Of a DNA stretch of 64,000 bases, positions 8,502 to 17,377 are shown in pieces. Position 1 is the stretch's first letter; every line of letters starts with the position of its first letter. The notes under the pieces were generated by a model that made no database searches, had not been told where the DNA came from, and saw only the letters and a list, made by a program, of their open reading frames with translations. The stretch comes from Chondrus crispus (taxonomy: Eukaryota > Rhodophyta > Florideophyceae > Gigartinales > Gigartinaceae): NCBI RefSeq assembly GCF_000350225.1, contig NW_005179277.1, forward strand, positions 1 through 64,000. The letters run 5' to 3'. Made by a program: the position numbers and the translations under genes.

Positions 8502-10031
8502 GTGACTTCTGAGACTGCTGTGGGTGCACAATCCCACTGCTTTCAAAAATGCCCGCCCTTTTCCCTGGCGACCCCGACCAGCTCTGCGGCCTTTCACTGC
8601 ATTAATCCCGCGTGTACTCTAAATGCCCTACCACTTGCAGCTCCTTATCCTTTGTACTTTAACGCCGTTCTCGACCTCGCTGAAATATTCCATTTGGAGT
8701 ATGAGCCAAAAATTGCAGGAGGCGGTAAGAATGGTTCCTGGAAGCAAGTGTGCATGGCGGCAGGGCAGTTGCTGCGCTTGGCCGTCATGTGTCAAAAGGT
8801 TGAGGTTGAATCGATGTGGGAGTCCGGCGTGCTCTTCACGACTATTTGCGACCGGAGCACAGTAGAACTACTAGTTTCGCACTACCGCATTCGTACTGTA
8901 TGTACAACTGTCATGACGAAAGTTTTCTGCCTGAAGAAAGTGGCGGAGCACGCAAAAATTTACTTTGAGGGGAGGGACGCAATCTTGGGAGCTGATGCTG
9001 AACGTTCGCGGATACATCTCCGCGCGATATACAACGTGTAAAAGGCATTGGGACGCCAAGGGACGACAGATCGCCAAGTGATTGATGACAGAGTAGAGCG
9101 CGCCGCTTTATTTTTGCCCGACGACTTTCGGAGATGTAAGCAAAGAATTCGAAAGTCCCTGGACGATATCATGACGTCATTCGACGATTTCCGGGCGGAT
9201 GTAGGAGAGGATTCCGCTACAGAAACAATGTTTGCAGATGGCCGCCTCAAAAACAAATGGTGCATTAACATTATCAACGTTTTGGTCCTGACCGGCGGTG
9301 GACAGCGTCCGCAAGTATATACCCAACTGCAGGTTCCCTCAGACAGCGACCTGGTTGACATGTCGGAGATGGCGAGAGTTAAAGGGTTTCTGGAATTGCG
9401 CACTGTGCGGGAGAAGACTCGCCGCAGCCTGGCGATGCCCTATGTTCTTTTTCCTGGGTACATATTGCCGTATATTAAGTTTCACTGTGCTGTTGTCCGT
9501 CCTCAAATTTTGAAGGCCGCACGCCTTGACGAGAGCGACATGTCGAACAAACCCCTCATTGTCCATTCGGAGAGTGGTGTCGAGTTGCGTTCTCCCCAAA
9601 TTACCAAGACATTCAAGCGGTTTTTGAGTGTCCCTGAGCCTACGTTGGTGGATTGCACTGTTATGACCCTGCGAAGTAGCTATGGCACCATGATGATGAA
9701 GTCGTTTCGCGAAAAGAAAATCTTTCCAACTCTCACCGAAGCTGCTTTCCTCGACATTATGGCGCAGCAAATGAACACCAGCGCCGAACAGTTGCGATCG
9801 ACTTACGTCGGTATTGACCATACCGATTACGTGGACACGGCAAGGAGTCTAGTCCGCGCACTTGCCGTAGCCACTGGTGCTGCCGACGTGCAGGATCACG
9901 CGAAAAAGGGAGATGACCATGACATCTCCAGTTTTTTGCGTAGCATTCCCCAAAAAAATACTGCACACGAACGGTGTGTGCAGCTCGCCAGCGCGGACAA
10001 CGAGGTAGGTTGGATGGTGAGCTGGAAATAA
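8502..10031 (+). CDS. Tyrosine recombinase (Crypton-like or related)
   Basis: An N-terminal region with a CINPACTL cysteine pair is followed by a helical core-binding-like part. The catalytic domain shows the first arginine in LTGGGQRPQVYTQL (about 9285-9325), the second arginine in MTLRSSYGTMMMKSF (about 9669-9710), and the likely nucleophile in LRSTYVGID (about 9800). The usual histidine of HxxR is replaced by Met, so activity may be reduced. Such enzymes cut and join DNA at specific sites through a 3'-phosphotyrosyl link and mobilise Crypton-type elements. The coding region is interrupted about once, so the copy may be dead. Repeats at 7374-7943 upstream are candidate target sites. No reverse transcriptase is nearby, which argues against a DIRS element. 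Start codon uncertain. Confidence 0.6.
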
Positions 10032-10476
10032 AGTAATCGTCGTAAGGTTTTAGGTCTACTAGGGCTTTGGCTTCGCTTGTTATATAGACATCCGGGAACA
10101 GTACCCGAAATACCGCAAGCCTGTGATTGGCATCGTGTACAATACAATGCCGTTCATGACACGCAACACATATGTTGTCCTCAGTTTCGTACAGTAGTGT
10201 AGAACAGTTTCTCAAATGACTTGCTACGCATTCTGCTCCGCTGTTTTCGTCCTACTGGACATGGGAATTTCCCACAACGTGTGCGCCTTCGCCTCCCTCG
10301 TCCTTTTCAGAACTCGGTTCTGCAAGACAGCGTAAAAAATTGACTGAAAACTGAGTGAGACAGACAGGTATGAAAGTGCTGCAGCGGCGTCGTCGTCGTC
10401 TCCACGAGCAAAAAAGGCGGGCAAACGCGCGAAGAGCAATCGCTTGATGGGTCGCTTGATAATCTCGATCTGGTTG
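10032..10476. other. Spacer between recombinase and MRE11 fragment
   Basis: No convincing gene. Minus-strand open frames near 10224-10439 include a poly-Asp/Ala run and do not continue the MRE11 frame. Confidence 0.3.
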
Positions 10477-11214
10477 TCATTCAGCTGTTCCAGGCGAAGG
10501 CTTTCTACGGAAAGCTTCGCTCACGCCCACGGAAGAGGGCATGTTTTCCTCTTCATCACTTATCACGATGACAATTTCTGCGCCGCGGCGACGACTGCGA
10601 GGAAGGCCCTCCTCGTCTTGGCTCGCCATCGCAGATGCCTTCCTCTGGAATGGGGCCTTTGCATTTTGTCTTCTCAGTTTCTTCTCCTTCTCGCTTCTGT
10701 AACACTGTAGCATATCTCCCGGTGATGCTACTCGACCAATGTAAGTCTGACGAAATGTTGTGGGATTGGGCAGTTGCCATTTGCCGGTTGTTTCTACTCG
10801 CAGTATGATGAGTGGTTGCCGGACTATGGAGCAAAGTTTTTCAGTATAGAAAGAACGTGGGGGATACCGCACTCCATGGACCACCACGTCTTTGGGAGCG
10901 CCACGACGACCTCGAAAGATCGCTACGACCCGATCAAAGAAAGCCTGCTGTCTCTCGATGATGTCGTTGACAGTATCCTCCAAAAATTTGTTCAGCCCCT
11001 CCGGATCTGTCTGGGACAACCCTGACTGTGCCGAAAGAATAATATCTTCAACGTGGAGATTTCGCACTGTGTACAGTGGGATGGGGACATGCTTGACGAG
11101 TTGTTCTTTGTGTATCTCGAGTAAAATTGCATGCTTCTGCTTGCCCTCTCTCGCGGACAGTGAAGTGGCAACTGTGGAGCCTGGTTGCACGATTACTGGT
11201 TTCGATCGCCTGAC
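10477..11214 (-). pseudogene. MRE11: MRE11 C-terminal fragment (capping and DNA-binding domain)
   Basis: MRE11 is the nuclease of the MRE11-RAD50 double-strand-break complex. On the minus strand the protein contains VIVQPGSTVATSLS, the segment ending the phosphoesterase core, then VPIPLYTVRNLHVEDIILS, the start of the MRE11 DNA-binding domain, and later GRVASPGDMLQCYRSEKEKK, matching the conserved RVANPKD...F/Y segment. The C-terminus includes IVIVISDEEEN, which fits a SUMO-interacting motif. All nuclease motifs (DxH, GNHD and the others) are absent: upstream on the minus strand there is only a C-rich low-complexity tract and then repeats. The fragment is therefore a truncated copy, or the 3' exon of a gene whose front has been displaced. 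A functional MRE11 must lie elsewhere. Confidence 0.75.
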
Positions 11215-11221
11215 GTCTGGC

Positions 11222-11440
11222 GCGGGCGGGCGGGTGGGCGGGCAAGCGGGCGGGCGGGCGAAGGCGAAGGGCGAGCGAGCGATGAGGAGAACGGGCAACG
11301 ACGGCAACGGCGATGCGACGACGACGACGATGACGGGGACGGGTGGGGCGGGTGGGGCGGGGGGCGCGGCGCGGTGAGGCGGGACGGGACGGGACGGTGG
11401 GGTGCGGGGTGATGTGCGGACAGCGGGCGGGGGCGGCAGC
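11222..11440. repeat. G-rich low-complexity tract with G-quadruplex motifs
   Basis: The plus strand carries GGGCGGGCGGGTGGGCGGG at 11224-11242 and a second dense run of G triplets near 11336-11370, plus a GACGACGAC microsatellite between them. Both runs satisfy the four-G3-run quadruplex pattern. The tract sits exactly where MRE11 homology breaks off. An A-rich run follows at about 11460-11490. Confidence 0.7.
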
Positions 11441-11899
11441 GGCGCGTGGGTGGGTGACAATAAAAAATAAAAAATAAAAAAAGAAGAAATTGAGTATTGA
11501 AGCGGAAGAGCTGATTGCAGTACACCCCACACCGTGCAGGTTTGTTTTCACCCTTTCCGCAATGGTGTAAATTGCGCATCAAGCGCTGTTTCCAGTTGAT
11601 CATACAGAAGAAATTAGTAAATTAATCTCGTAACGCCGTCAGAAACTTATGACAAAACAACATCTGCGCAACTTACAGAAAGAAAGCTTACTCTAAACCA
11701 CACCGTCGTTACGTGGCACACTCCCCGCTTCAGTCAGTCAACTTGCTCCTTACAGGGCCCCCACAATCGGACTCGGACCGGACTTAGAATCGAACTCGCA
11801 ACCACAGACACTCTCAGCCACTAACTCGGACAACTGGGACACTGGGACCACAAACTGCACTGCTTACACTGGATTGGATTTCACCGCCGTCCCCATAGG
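11441..11899. other. Non-coding stretch
   Basis: An AAAAAT-repeat near 11460 is followed by unremarkable sequence. An ACTCGGAC-like motif recurs two or three times near 11770-11830. No gene seen. Confidence 0.3.
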
Positions 11900-12440
11900 T
11901 ATTTATTGTTGCCATCCCCGTAGCCTAAGCCCATCCGTACAACCTAAGCCCACCAGCCTAAGCCCAGCAACAACAACCTAAGCCCACTTCCCAACCTAAG
12001 CCCACAACCCTCAGCCCACAACCATAACCTAAGCCCACCTCCCAACCTAAGCCCACCAGCCTAAGCCCACCCCCTCACCTAAGTACCGAAGCATCCTAAG
12101 TCCATAAGTACACAAAAGTAAACCTAAGTACATCATCCCTACCTAAGCACGTAAGCACGTAGGCACTTCAGCACCTAAGCATGTAAGCACGTAATCACGT
12201 AAGCACGTAATCACATAATCAGGTAATCACGTAATCACGTAAGAACGTAAGCACGTAATCTCCTCAGCACATAATCACCTAAGCACGTAATCACCTAAGC
12301 ACCTAAGCACATAATCACATAACCCCCTAATCCACCAAAACACCTAAGCACCTAAGCTACTAACCCTCCTAATCTCCTAACCACTCCTCACCACCCCTAA
12401 CCCTCCTAACCCTCCTAACCACCCCTAACCACCTAATGCC
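11900..12440. repeat. Short-repeat array whose unit drifts along its length
   Basis: About 540 bp of loosely tandem 8-11-bp units. The left third is built on CCTAAGCCCA, the middle on CACGTAAGCA and CACGTAATCA, and the right end on CCTAACC and CCCTCCTAA. Neighbouring units share words, so one array seems to have changed its unit progressively. The right end resembles CCCTAA-type telomeric repeats but is too irregular to be an active telomere. Confidence 0.75.
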
Positions 12441-12445
12441 CTAAT

Positions 12446-12718
12446 CTATAGTATATACGTCCTCTTCCCTTCCAAGTCCATACCAAGGAGAACATCCGAT
12501 GCCACGTGACTAAGATTCAAATTCAATTGAGTGTTCGTCTCCTCTAAAAAGATATCAAACATGGCCTGGTTCTGAGCAAGTTTCAGGCCAATCATTCCGT
12601 AACGTTGCAACTGCCTCATATTCTGCTTCCCCAAAGTCTTTCCGGCGAAGAGGGCAGTCGCCAGATGGGAAGAATTAGATGCGCGAATATCAACGTCTTC
12701 TCTTTTTCTTATGCACAA
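12446..12718 (-). CDS. Hypothetical small protein
   Basis: A 90-residue ORF starting with ATG on the minus strand, with an amphipathic helical middle (GKQNMRQLQRYGMIGLKLAQ). Composition is protein-like but I recognise no family. It overlaps the neighbouring plus-strand ORF by a few bases, so at most one of the two is likely to be real. Confidence 0.25.
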   Translation of the reverse strand: MCIRKREDVDIRASNSSHLATALFAGKTLGKQNMRQLQRYGMIGLKLAQNQAMFDIFLEETNTQLNLNLSHVASDVLLGMDLEGKRTYIL

Positions 12719-13031
12719 AGATGCACTCAGATACGCCTTCTGTATTGCAGTCGCCTTTCAAGAGATTGCGCAAGTCACTTACCATAAGTTGAGATCCGGG
12801 TCTACCGGCAATGAATTGGCTGGGGATGCCATTGGCATTGGAATAGTGCCCCCTGGATACGACGTTAGGAAAAAAATAATATACTCTGAGCTCTTAAACA
12901 TGCTGCGAAAGACATATGATACGACTAACATCGCAGATAATGAATCGATTGGTGATGAATCGAATGAACTGGATATGACTGATGACGAGAACTACCAGTC
13001 GGATGACGAAGACGTTGTAATTGTAACGTGA
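12711..13031 (+). CDS. Hypothetical protein with acidic tail
   Basis: A 106-residue ORF starting at an ATG and ending in a strongly acidic segment (DMTDDENYQSDDEDVV). Acidic tails are common in nuclear proteins, but nothing else supports a function. Overlap with a minus-strand ORF and the repeat-rich setting lower confidence. Confidence 0.2.
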   Translation: MHKDALRYAFCIAVAFQEIAQVTYHKLRSGSTGNELAGDAIGIGIVPPGYDVRKKIIYSELLNMLRKTYDTTNIADNESIGDESNELDMTDDENYQSDDEDVVIVT

Positions 13032-14373
13032 AATTAATGGTAAACTTAGGATAGATGTATATACCACAGTACACAATGAATAAATTCAGGGCGACTTCCC
13101 ATGCGATCAGCCAGGAGTACCACCACATGTAATCTCACATGCAATCTATTGCTTCGAACCGTGGCTCCACATCTCGAGCTCGAGACGCTTTCATCGGAAG
13201 AGTATCGGTAAGCTGTATCCTGTTATAAAATAGCTTTCCTTAAGCGGGTATTGGGGTTGGGTTTTCGTAAACTTTGACGGTGGTATAGCCCATCCACTTT
13301 AGTGGATGAGTAATCGCACGGGCAAGAATTGCCGACACGGGCAAGAATTTGTATCCAGAGCAAGAGACTTGCCCCCTCGTACTGTATGCGGAAAAGGAGA
13401 TCCAATGGAGGGGTTAGGGGTTTGAAGGAAGTGAACAGGGGCGTGGAAAGGGCACTCTAGAGGTGATGAAGAGGAGGAAGAGGAATAGCAAACATATCAC
13501 GAGTTGCTGGGCCTGTTCCCCAACTTTCGACGTCGTATTTGTGCTCTTCTTGTTACCGTGGAGTGCGTGCTACGTGCTGCAGGAGCGCATGGTAAGGTTT
13601 TATTGAGATGGTTGAATGCTGTATGTTGCTGAAGTCTGGAACGGCCTTGTCGGGAAGCTGTGCGATACAGTGTTACATGTTCGCCGAAAGAAACAAATGA
13701 ATCGCGGGCATGCAAGAATATGGTTACTTCACCTGAGATTTACCTCTGCTGTGTCCACGCAATGTCAAAAAACGTAAAGAAATGAACATAATGTACCGGG
13801 GGTTGCCCCCGCGGCGAAACGCGATGATGCGTGCAGGAAATATACTGTGTGAAAAGGGCGAGAGCTGCGAACGATAGCCAACCCTCGACAGCCAATTCTT
13901 GTCTTGGTGACGTATCGTTCTGCTCGCCGCTCCCTGCGCTTCTTTCTTTTTTTGGCGCTCGTAAATGTGCAAAAACATGAAGAACGGTACACGTCGCCCG
14001 CGCAGTCTAGAAGCGCAGGGGGAAAAGACGATAGGGCTTGCGACATCTTCGAAGAACGGGCACACTCGACACCCGGCGGATCGACACCGCTGGCTTGTAT
14101 ACAACCCAATTAGTTTTGTACATTTTGTGAATTTGTAGAAAATTGTACCAATTTGGACTGCACAAGTTAGGGGATGAATAATTATTATTGTTGTAAACAT
14201 TTGGCAGGTACAAGAAAGTCGTACGACTACCTCCAGACGTCTCCACGTCCCTAATTCTCTGTTAATGGAGAGTTTGGGTGGAGAAAAAACGTGGTGAGAA
14301 GAGAACGTGTGTGTCTGCCATGTCAAAAGGACCGTAAATGAATATATTACAGATAAAATTCGCTTTTTTGAAT
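13032..14373. other. Non-coding stretch
   Basis: Long minus-strand open frames occur (for example 13724-14431), but their translations lack domain structure and two overlap in different frames, so I read them as chance. GGGCAAGAATT recurs at 13320 and 13339. No RNA gene was recognised. Confidence 0.35.
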
Positions 14374-14521
14374 TTCTGGCTCGCACGAGCCAGGTGATGA
14401 AAGTGAGAGAATCTGCAAAAATTCCGCACAAAAGCCCTGCAAAATTTAATTACATTTCAACGTTTTATGCAGATTGGATGGCTTTATCTCATTTTTGCCA
14501 CCTGGCTCGTGCGAGCCAAGA
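14374..14521. mobile_element. Candidate MITE with 22-bp terminal inverted repeats
   Basis: The ends GGCTCGCACGAGCCAGGTG (about 14378-14396) and its near complement CACCTGGCTCGTGCGAGCC (about 14499-14517) face each other about 100 bp apart. Each arm is itself palindromic around GGCTCG..CGAGCC. The interior is AT-rich and non-coding. The small size and inverted ends fit a non-autonomous DNA transposon; the family is unknown and no clear target duplication was seen. Confidence 0.45.
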
Positions 14522-14537
14522 TCAGGTTTGACCAAAA

Positions 14538-14891
14538 TTACAGTACTTTCCCGGTGATATTGCCGTTATGATCGTGAGCAAGCCCCCACAGTGCCACGTT
14601 GTATGCCTTCAGCCTCACATATGGGATCGAAAATGGCCCTGTCCAAGCCATGAGCCGGTACAAATGCACTGCTTGTAACAATGCCGGCACTCTTTCTACT
14701 GAACCGTTGTAGACGTCCTGTCCTGCTCTCACCATCACCTCAAAATCGCGCCACGTAAGATTCGTCCAAGTGCGAAGAAGGCGAAGACTGCAAACCAAAG
14801 CAAGACCGCCACATCCGTGACGGAGAAGCAAGACCGCCACATCCATGACGGAGAAGAGCTTCGCCTCGGACTGCAGCGTCCTCTTTTTCAT
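14538..14891 (-). CDS. Hypothetical protein, doubtful
   Basis: A 117-residue ORF with an ATG start and hydrophobic helical stretches. Its N-terminal coding region contains a 28-bp tandem duplication (14800-14827 and 14828-14855), which duplicates residues LLLRHGCGG-like out of frame. No family recognised; it may be a relic. Confidence 0.2.
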   Translation of the reverse strand: MKKRTLQSEAKLFSVMDVAVLLLRHGCGGLALVCSLRLLRTWTNLTWRDFEVMVRAGQDVYNGSVERVPALLQAVHLYRLMAWTGPFSIPYVRLKAYNVALWGLAHDHNGNITGKVL

Positions 14892-15236
14892 AGATGGCGT
14901 CGATCCTATAACGCGTCAATGAGGGAACTGCTCTGAGCGATGCAGTGCGTTTGCAGACGGGAGAAAGAGGCCGGGAATGGGGAGCCGGACGCTTGCGGTA
15001 GTTGCGTTGGGGTTTTCTTTCTCGCCATTTTTGAAGACGGAAGGAGGTGGCAATGAGGAATGGGAGGGTTTGGTAAACAGATGGAGAGAGGGGCGGCTTG
15101 TCGGCGTAGGAAGGCGCTCAATGGCAGAATGATGTATTGGGTGACATTTTAATACTGTTGCGTCGGATGATCGTCCTGGTAAGTATATAGAACCCTTTCC
15201 AGGACGTTCATATTCATCAGAAAATCCCAACACACG
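14892..15236. other. Spacer downstream of the 2OG-like gene
   Basis: Short open frames only; nothing recognised. Confidence 0.3.
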
Positions 15237-17305
15237 CTATTCCGAGTCATCATCTGTCTCCCTCGTTTTCTCTGGGCCTTGCCAAGAAACCTTGAACTTG
15301 TATTGCATATGGATTTGATCTCCGAGCATATTTCTGTCCTTACGTCGTATGAAGTACATATGTCCCCGAACAGGACGTCTGTGGTTGTACAAAGTGGATT
15401 CTTTTTTGACTGCTTTCTCAACTAGCATCTCAGGGCGTTCATAGTAACCGGCACCTGCACGTTCCAGATCAGCACGTCCAAAGAATATTGAGTGCGGTGG
15501 GACCGTTACCAGTTTCGCTTCCACGAGATTCGCCCACATCTGCCTTTTGGGCATACTTATATATATGCGTCCGAGGCCACACCCAAATGGCAGCAGGATG
15601 GCTTCCTGTGACGATTGTAAAGAAGCTGCTATTCCCACATTCGGATCCCTCTCTCAGTTCCTCAGCTGCAAAATCTGAATGAATTGCTTGCCTCTTGCAA
15701 CCTTTTCCAGTCAGAATAATTCGACTTCCGCTTCTCGGAATGGAACACCCTTCATCCTCATCTGCAACTGAGGTAATGTTGCTTTCGTAATAAACACCTG
15801 CACTCATATCATCATACTCCCTATAGACATTGGGGATGCACTCGTGCGTATTGGGCTTCTTCATGCTCTTCGACGTCATCCGAAGGAGAAACAGCGCCAT
15901 GGCCACAGTAACCTCAGCCTCCGCTTTGCACTTCATCACTTCATATGCTTCATCCCCGTCTTCTGCGCAGCAGGCTTCCAGGTCCTCAAACAGAGCCTTT
16001 CGTTTAGTGATGAAACGAAGTTCGCCTTCAGCGGCGTCGTTACCCGCGCTGTTCCTGTTATGAATTCTGCCCCAAGTCTCTGTTCTCCGGCCCTTGATTA
16101 TGCCTTTCTCGAAAGGAAACAAAGCACTAAAGTACGTCAGAACGATTTCCCACGGATTTTTAGTCGGTACAGCTGATAGAGCGTCACCCGGGTTCGGCAA
16201 GTCATCACATCCTACGACCATGAAATCTGCAAGAATGCAGTAACCGTTCTGGCGAAGTTCCTGAGCCTTCCATGCAAAGAAGGCCCATCCGTAAGCTCTT
16301 GATGATGCTTCTTTCCATTCCATTTCTTCAAATTCTTCCTTTTCGGCACTGCTCTCTGCTGGATGAACATCTGATGTTTTGTTCGCGTGAAGAAGGCCCT
16401 CGTATCTCCTGTGAGTTTCTTCGGTCATGTGAGAGAGAGAAAGGGCCCATTCCTCTCTGCACCTGTATATTGGCGTGTCCCCACAGACAGTGGTGAATGC
16501 GTCGAAGGTCTTCAGGACAAAGTAGTTGTACAGCCCGATGGTCCCCCGGAACTCCAAGAATCTGAAGGACAGGTGAGATGCACTCTATAATAGGATTCTT
16601 AGGTTCAGGCCAGTGGAGGGGTAACGTAGATAGCAAACCATGTAGACCTAAACTGTGCAACTGGAACCATTCTTTGTCATATCCAGTCCTATGCTGAGTA
16701 AGTCGCAAGTGCTCCGGGAACGCGGGGACGTGATCGTCAAATGGGCGACGTTCTTGAACAAATGGACGTTCCCCTTCCTCTCCAGCCGAAGGACTGTTCT
16801 CTTCAGACCCCTGTACCTCCTCCTCAACCGGTTTGGGATCCTTATGTGGATCTTTCTTCGGAATATATAAAGCATCTATGTCGAAGTCGCTATACCTGCA
16901 AGGGACGGGCTTTTTAACGGACGCACTCTTCTTCTGAGGCTTCCGACGGTATGCCTTCTGTTGTTTTGTATATTTTTGCATCAAAAACATCAGCTCATTC
17001 CATGTTTTTGCTTGTTTTGTCCTCGAAGACTTGCGTTGTGTCACGATATGTTGGGGTGTAAAGGGATCATCTTGGCCTTCGTGTTCAGAATCTCTCTGAC
17101 TTGCGTCAGCAGTCCTGAATACCTGCCTGGCGAACTTTTTTCGACGAGCAGAACACTCGTTGCGTCTTTTGGCTACAGATGCACTTGATGATCCGTGGAC
17201 CTGAAATTTGGCCATTGTGTTGACGAGCAGATCACGGACCGTACTACCGAGAGAAGTTGGCAACTTCATGATTCTCTCCAGTGCCATATTGTATCGCTCA
17301 CCCAT
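15237..17305 (-). CDS. 2-oxoglutarate/Fe(II) oxygenase-like protein, possibly the C-terminal part of a ParB fusion
   Basis: ATG at 17303-17305. The first about 250 residues are basic and disordered (SRTKQAK, RRKPQKKSASVKK), fitting a nuclear protein. The C-terminal part looks like a double-stranded beta-helix oxygenase: RQAIHSDF gives the HxD metal pair, WVWPRTHIY resembles the following PGTH strand, and VTVPPHSIFFGRADLERAGAGY plus RGHMYF gives the distal half. The distal histidine (usual HAG) appears as RAG, so catalysis is doubtful. The reading frame changes twice. One change is at 16562-16583, where a 22-nt GT...AG stretch would restore continuity. The other is in a TATATATAT run at 15558-15566, consistent with loss of one AT repeat. 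The head lies in the same frame as the ParB-like ORF across one TAG. Family known by fold only; substrate unknown. Confidence 0.5.
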
Positions 17306-17377
17306 ATCTTGTGTGATATTTTCCAGCTTCTGAACCTCTTCAAAGAATTTCCGTGCTCCATTTCTGAATGAACCCTT

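Noticed and set aside
8502-10031. Phage integrase or DIRS retroelement
   Set aside because: No phage genes and no reverse transcriptase are near; the arginine-arginine-tyrosine arrangement alone fits a Crypton-like or unclassified recombinase better.
10477-11532. Full 351-codon MRE11-side ORF as one protein
   Set aside because: The part from 11222 upward is C-rich low-complexity sequence and its Pro-rich translation has no MRE11 similarity.
12360-12440. A chromosome end (telomere)
   Set aside because: The CCTAACC-like units are irregular, internal, and grade into other repeats on one side and unique sequence on the other.
13724-14431. 235-codon minus-strand ORF as a gene
   Set aside because: No domain-like pattern, another frame overlaps it with equal length, and it spans AT-rich spacer.
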